This document shows positions 6,722 through 10,437 of a DNA stretch of 10,437 nucleotides, piece by piece. Origin of the DNA: Discostella pseudostelligera. Lineage: Eukaryota; Bacillariophyta; Thalassiosirophyceae; Thalassiosirales; Thalassiosiraceae. The position numbers and the translations under genes are program-made. Location of the stretch: contig JALLBK010001271.1 in the NCBI GenBank assembly GCA_036940085.1, forward strand, positions 1-10,437, read 5' to 3'. The notes beneath the pieces were generated by a model. It was not told where the DNA came from and made no database searches. It saw only the letters and a program-made list of their open reading frames with translations. Positions within the stretch are counted from its first letter, which is position 1. Each line of letters opens with the position of its first letter.

Positions 6722-7585
6722 ATGGCATCGTCCACGCAAAGCAAGCTCTATGCAAGTATTCCCGATGACGACAACATCCCGGTCGCCCAAGTTCTACCAC
6801 TCAAAGATCCTCGAAGTGGCGATGGTCCCAAGGCCTACACAGTCGGATACAAAAACTATCATGATGTTGAATCTGGCACTACCGATGCGGTGGCCACTGT
6901 TGTGAAGGAAGCTACCGTACTGGAGAACTTGGGGTGGGATCCCGAAACACGACGTATGTTCATTCGAAGGGTGTACTCGATTTTGGCAGTGCAGCTTCTG
7001 TGGACGTTTGGTGTCAGTGCCTTTATGATTCTACATGTCCCGACGCAGATGTATGTGTTGAGCCACGCATGGCCAGTAACTCTCTCGATATTGTTATCAT
7101 TTGTTCTAATTGTGGCGTTGATGTGCATGAAAGATAAGGAACCTGAAAATATGTACCTTCTTGGCGCGTTTACGCTTGTGGAGGCATTTCTTGTTGGGTC
7201 GGTGACGACGGCGTATTGTGCCGCTGGTCAACGAGGAATTGTTTTGGAAGCAGTGTTCTTGACAGGCGCTATCTTCGTTGGCTTAACCTTGTTCACCTTC
7301 CAATCCAAAATCGACTTTTCCTTCCTCGGGGCGGCTCTATCTATGGGACTCGGTGCTCTCATTTTGTGGGGCTTTTTCGCAATGATATTTGGGGTGCAAA
7401 CTGGATATGTCTATGCTCTTCTGGGATGCATCATCTTCTCCGGTTACATCTTGTTCGATACATGGTTGATTATGGATAGGCTCAGTCCACACGAACATGT
7501 GCTAGCTGCCATCATGTTGTATTTAGATATAGTGAACCTCTTCTTGTATCTTCTCCAGCTCCTCTCGAGTGATGATCGGCGTTAG
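6722..7585 (+). CDS. TMBIM/Lifeguard (Bax inhibitor-1 superfamily) seven-span membrane protein
   Basis: Single exon, 287 aa; the start ATG has A at -3 and G at +4. A soluble N-terminus (1-80) contains the Lifeguard-type lead-in VRRVYSILAVQLLWTFG (here RRVYSILAVQLL at about 82-93). Seven hydrophobic segments follow, at roughly 86-105, 115-136, 146-165, 175-193, 199-222, 228-250 and 262-281. Family signatures are SGYILFDTWLIM (240-251) and LYLDIVNLFLYLLQLL (266-281). Aspartates D246 and D269 correspond to the diaspartyl pH sensor known from bacterial YetJ, so the Ca2+-leak machinery looks intact; the usual Gln after FDT is Trp here. Family members sit in ER, Golgi or other endomembranes, leak Ca2+ and dampen stress-induced cell death. 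There is no plastid presequence. It is convergent with the ABCF3-like gene, 101 bp between stops. Confidence 0.93.
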   Translation: MASSTQSKLYASIPDDDNIPVAQVLPLKDPRSGDGPKAYTVGYKNYHDVESGTTDAVATVVKEATVLENLGWDPETRRMFIRRVYSILAVQLLWTFGVSAFMILHVPTQMYVLSHAWPVTLSILLSFVLIVALMCMKDKEPENMYLLGAFTLVEAFLVGSVTTAYCAAGQRGIVLEAVFLTGAIFVGLTLFTFQSKIDFSFLGAALSMGLGALILWGFFAMIFGVQTGYVYALLGCIIFSGYILFDTWLIMDRLSPHEHVLAAIMLYLDIVNLFLYLLQLLSSDDRR

Positions 7586-7686
7586 ACAAAGATGTGTCGT
7601 GATCAACACTGAGGTATCTAGACTTGACGAAGGTGTCGATTTGTGTATTGATAACCAAATAGATTTCTTGTGGGTGTTGCTTACTT
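7586..7686. other. Shared 3' flank of convergent TMBIM and ABCF3-like genes
   Basis: Only 101 bp separates the stop codons of the two convergent genes, so both 3' untranslated regions and poly(A) sites must fall here or overlap the opposite gene. No canonical AATAAA is visible on either strand in the stretch. Confidence 0.5.
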
Positions 7687-10437
7687 TCAGTTATTAATAG
7701 TACTCAAACTTTTTACGCTGTCAGCAACTCGTTTCGCCGTTCTTTTCAAAGTCTCCTTCTTGTAATCATTGAAGTCTCCACGGAACCTTACGACTTTTCC
7801 ACCACCCACCACCCAAAGCTCACCGCACGTATGAGTAATGAAGTGCTGGTCGTGGCTCACAACGATCAATCCACCACGAAAGTCTTTGACGGCCTCCACG
7901 AGTGCGTCGATACTTCGGAACAGGGGACAAATACGAAAGAAAGATCAGTGTTAAACAGCAACCTAATCAGGAGTGCATGCATTTAGTACTCATCTCTACT
8001 CACCTCTCCATATCCAAGTGGTTAGTCCTGTACAGAAACAAAGATGAACAAGGTAAGAATACGGATTAAACAACCGCAAAGATTGACAAACGCCAACACA
8101 CAAACTCACGGTTCATCCATGATTATGACATGAGGCTTTTGAAATGCAAGAGATGCAAATGCCACACGACTCTTCTGTCCTCCTGAGAGCATCATCATGG
8201 GCTTGATCGCATCAGTTCCTTGAATTTGGAACTTTCCTAGGAAAGAGCGCATCGCTTGATCATCTGCTCCTGTGAATAGATTGAGCATATTTTCCACAGC
8301 AGATAGTTGCAGATCAAACTTATCTGCACTGTGTTGGGTGAAGTGTCCTATGCGTAGATTGCCATTCCGAGATATCGAACCTTTGTTGGGATTTAATTGA
8401 GCCATGATCAAGTTTAGTAACGTCGACTTTCCTGCGCCATTTGCTGTGTTGGTAAAGGAAGGTGAGCAACCTGATCATGAGGGAAACTAATGCAAGACAA
8501 CAAGTGTCAAGAAACTTACGCCCGAGAATACCAATCCTTGAGTCCAAGTCGACGCCAAAATTTACTTGCTGTAGTATCCACTCTTCCTTCACTTTCGTGT
8601 TTGCTGCATAGTCAAACCACACATCGTCGATGGAAATGATTGGCCTTCCCAATGGCTCCGGGTTAGGGATGGAAAACCTCCATAATTGTTCGACAACTAC
8701 TGGCACAGGGGCTTCCAAATCCATCTTCTCTACGGCTTTGATACGACTCTGTACAAGCTTTGCCCTGTTTGCACTTGCTCGGAATTTATCTATGAACTCC
8801 ATCATGTGGGCACGTTTATCTTGATATGCTTGATATATCCGCATAGAATTCTTTACATTTTCGTCGGACGTCCTCACGTAAGTGTCGTAGTCACCTTTGT
8901 AATACGATAATTTTCTGTCCTTGAACTCAATTGTGTCGGTGCAAACTTCGTTTAGGAAACTACGATCGTGACTAACGACGATCAAGGTGTGCCGATACGA
9001 TTGCATATAACTTTCAAGCCAAAGTACGGCCTCGAGGTCCAGGTGATTTGTCGGTTCATCGAGCATTAGTAGGTCTGGTTCAATAAATAATGCAGCCGCC
9101 AGAGCAACTCGCATCCGCCAACCTCCCGAGAGTGCGGATGTTGGACCACTTTGCATTGAGGGTGTGAATTGCAGACCTGATAGAATTGTGGAAGCGCGAC
9201 TTTCAGCGGTGTCTGAACCGAGACACTGCAAACGCTCATATACCTCGTCCAGCCTTTTCAAATCTGCGGTGAATGCTTCATCCGCATCCATTCCTTTATC
9301 ATTGCTTTCAGTTTTGAGTTTCTCCAACTTAGCTTTGATTGACACTCCCCCATTCTGAACTCCATCTCCCTCAAGCCTCTGCAGCAGTTTTCTCTCCTCC
9401 TCTATTAGCGTATTCCTCTCTACATCTGCATCCATCACCGCCTTGAGGACACTAATGTCCCCACCTGCTGCTCGAATCTCCTGTCTGACATGCAAGATAC
9501 GATGATGGCGAGGCATCTTATCAATTTCAAAAGCCGCAATCGCTTTGAGCAACGTAGTCTTTCCAACTCCATTTTTGCCTACAAGACCATACCTCCTCTG
9601 ATGCGAGAATTTCAACTCCCCGTCAATGAGCAATGGTGTCCCATTATCTAGACTGAGTGAAACATTGCTCACGTGAATATCCTTTTCATTCCTCCCCGAC
9701 CTGTAGTCTGGTATTACCATGTTACTCACGGATGCCTTCCCCGAGTCTCCCTCCTCCTCAGCAGCCAAAATTGCCATTTTCGCCTCGTACTCCCTCCTGG
9801 CAGCTTCAAGCTCCTTCCGTGCCTTTCGTTTATCTTTCGCTGAAGTTGAATTGTCATGAGCATCACGAGCTTGATTGGTCATGGCAGCGATTTTGCTGCA
9901 CAGAGCCCGAGCAAATAATGGTTGAGAGAAAGTGGTACAAAATGTTGTAGTTGGCAACATATGAATCGTCAACAAGTCTATGCATGCTCTGATGTACTAT
10001 AACCCACCTGTCCTGTCCCCACATGTAACGATTGGCATCAATTTCCGCCTCGCTTTGATCACTCAATACCGAACTCATGGAAACTATACCCTGCTTCAAT
10101 TTCACTGCTCCCCCCGTTGAATGCACATGCTCATTATTGCTACTGCCATTCGTAGTAATTATTGAGTGTGTCGTCTGAGCTCCTCGATGGTCGCCATTGC
10201 CATTGGCACCACACTGCAACAACATCACTGCCTCTCGACATGAATGGACCAACGTGTCATCACACCCGTATCCTTCTAAAAATGGACCAATGGACTCATC
10301 CATATCCTCTAGACCAGTTTCATGGAGCATCCCTGCAAGGTAGGAGACAATGTCACCTATACAAGAGAGAATCAAGAGAAAAGTTATTAGAGCGGAGTGT
10401 TGAGCCACATACAGACACGCGGATAGTAGTAGTAGTA
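7687..10437 (-). CDS. ABCF3: ABC-F family ATPase, ABCF3/GCN20 type (multi-exon, 5' end off the right edge)
   Basis: Exons in gene order: 10413-10437 (tentative), 10008-10356, 8520-9895, 8110-8443, 8004-8027 (24 nt) and 7687-7912; all junctions keep frame, giving about 777 aa without the missing start. Introns are GT-AG, 56 (tentative), 112, 76, 82 and 91 nt. The N-terminal domain (DIVSYLAGMLHETG...ESIGPFLEGYG) matches that of ABCF3/GCN20, which in yeast contacts Gcn1. A charged coiled stretch (KDKRKARKELEAARREYEAK) follows. NBD1 has Walker A GLVGKNGVGKTTL, signature LSGGWRMRVALA, Walker B LLMLDEPTNHLD and switch VVSHDRSF. The ABC-F linker (YYKGDYDTY to VQSRIKAVEK) leads to NBD2: GPNGAGKSTL, LSGGQKSRVAFA, VIIMDEPTNHLDMES, VVSHDQHF, ending GELWVVGGGKVVRFRGDF. 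All catalytic motifs are intact. Expected role: cytosolic, ribosome-associated, with Gcn1 in Gcn2-mediated eIF2alpha phosphorylation or ribosome-stress responses. The exon at 10413-10437 (Tyr-rich) is a guess. Confidence 0.93.
8004..8027 (-). other. 24-nt microexon of the ABCF3-like gene, encoding the NBD2 D-loop
   Basis: Flanked by ..CTGTACAG before and GTGAGTAG after on the minus strand. With CC from the preceding exon and T from the next, it reads P-TNHLDME-S, exactly the ABC-F hallmark that must follow MDE in Walker B of the second ATPase domain. The exact family match fixes both borders. Its length is a multiple of three, so skipping would keep the reading frame. Confidence 0.9.

Noticed and set aside
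6319..6768. Plus-strand 149-aa open frame
   Set aside because: Mostly antisense to the well-supported plastid protein gene and overlaps the TMBIM start in another frame; low-complexity composition.
8320..8519. Continuation of the large ABC frame through RKFLDTCCLALVSL...
   Set aside because: The frame reads into a 76-nt intron (GTAAGT..CACAG); removing it restores a perfect Walker A (GPNGAGKST).
9896..9975. N-terminus MLTIHMLPTTTFCTTF as a targeting peptide of a separate ABC protein
   Set aside because: This is intron sequence: GTGGGT at 10007 and CTGTGCAG at 9896 splice the upstream ABCF3 N-terminal domain in frame to the NBD1 exon.
10372..10408. Start of the ABCF3-like protein at MAQHSALITFLLILS
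   Set aside because: It begins at GTG and the hydrophobic stretch is the polypyrimidine tract of an intron ending TTGTATAG at 10357; the family N-terminal domain begins right after that acceptor.

Overview
The window is nuclear DNA of a eukaryotic alga with a complex (secondary) plastid, most likely a diatom. Two predicted proteins start with a signal peptide followed by an 'ASAF'-like cleavage site with an aromatic residue at +1 (VSA|F in one, STA|W in the other). This is the bipartite plastid-targeting presequence typical of diatoms and relatives. Genes are dense, introns are short (about 56-112 nt, GT-AG), and intergenic gaps are small. The species is not established; a centric diatom is my best guess.

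Layout, left to right. Positions 1-214 hold the 3' end of an unrecognised plus-strand gene. Positions 215-1322 have no convincing gene but contain an imperfect tandem duplication of a roughly 315-nt unit. Positions 1323-3118 (+) are a three-exon gene for a predicted plastid protein of 532 aa. I read it as a highly diverged glutamyl-tRNA reductase (GluTR) relative that keeps the N-terminal catalytic-type and C-terminal dimerisation domains but has no NADPH-binding domain. Positions 3123-5462 (-) encode a 779-aa Hsp70-family protein that ends in a single membrane anchor instead of the usual lid; its stop is four bases from the stop of the GluTR-like gene. A 40-nt tandem repeat lies in its upstream region. 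Positions 5958-6503 (-) encode a small plastid-targeted one-span membrane protein. It diverges across about 218 bp from 6722-7585 (+), a seven-span TMBIM/Lifeguard (Bax-inhibitor-like) protein. Finally, 7687 to the right edge (-) is a multi-exon ABC-F ATPase orthologous to ABCF3/GCN20. Its second ATPase domain is split by three introns and contains a 24-nt microexon.

The genes are separate eukaryotic transcription units and do not form a pathway or operon. The most unusual locus is the NADPH-domain-less GluTR relative, which could be a regulator or non-reducing partner in plastid tetrapyrrole synthesis. Next are the tail-anchored Hsp70 and the frame-preserving microexon in the ABCF3-like gene. 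All family assignments come from reading motifs by eye; no database search was possible.
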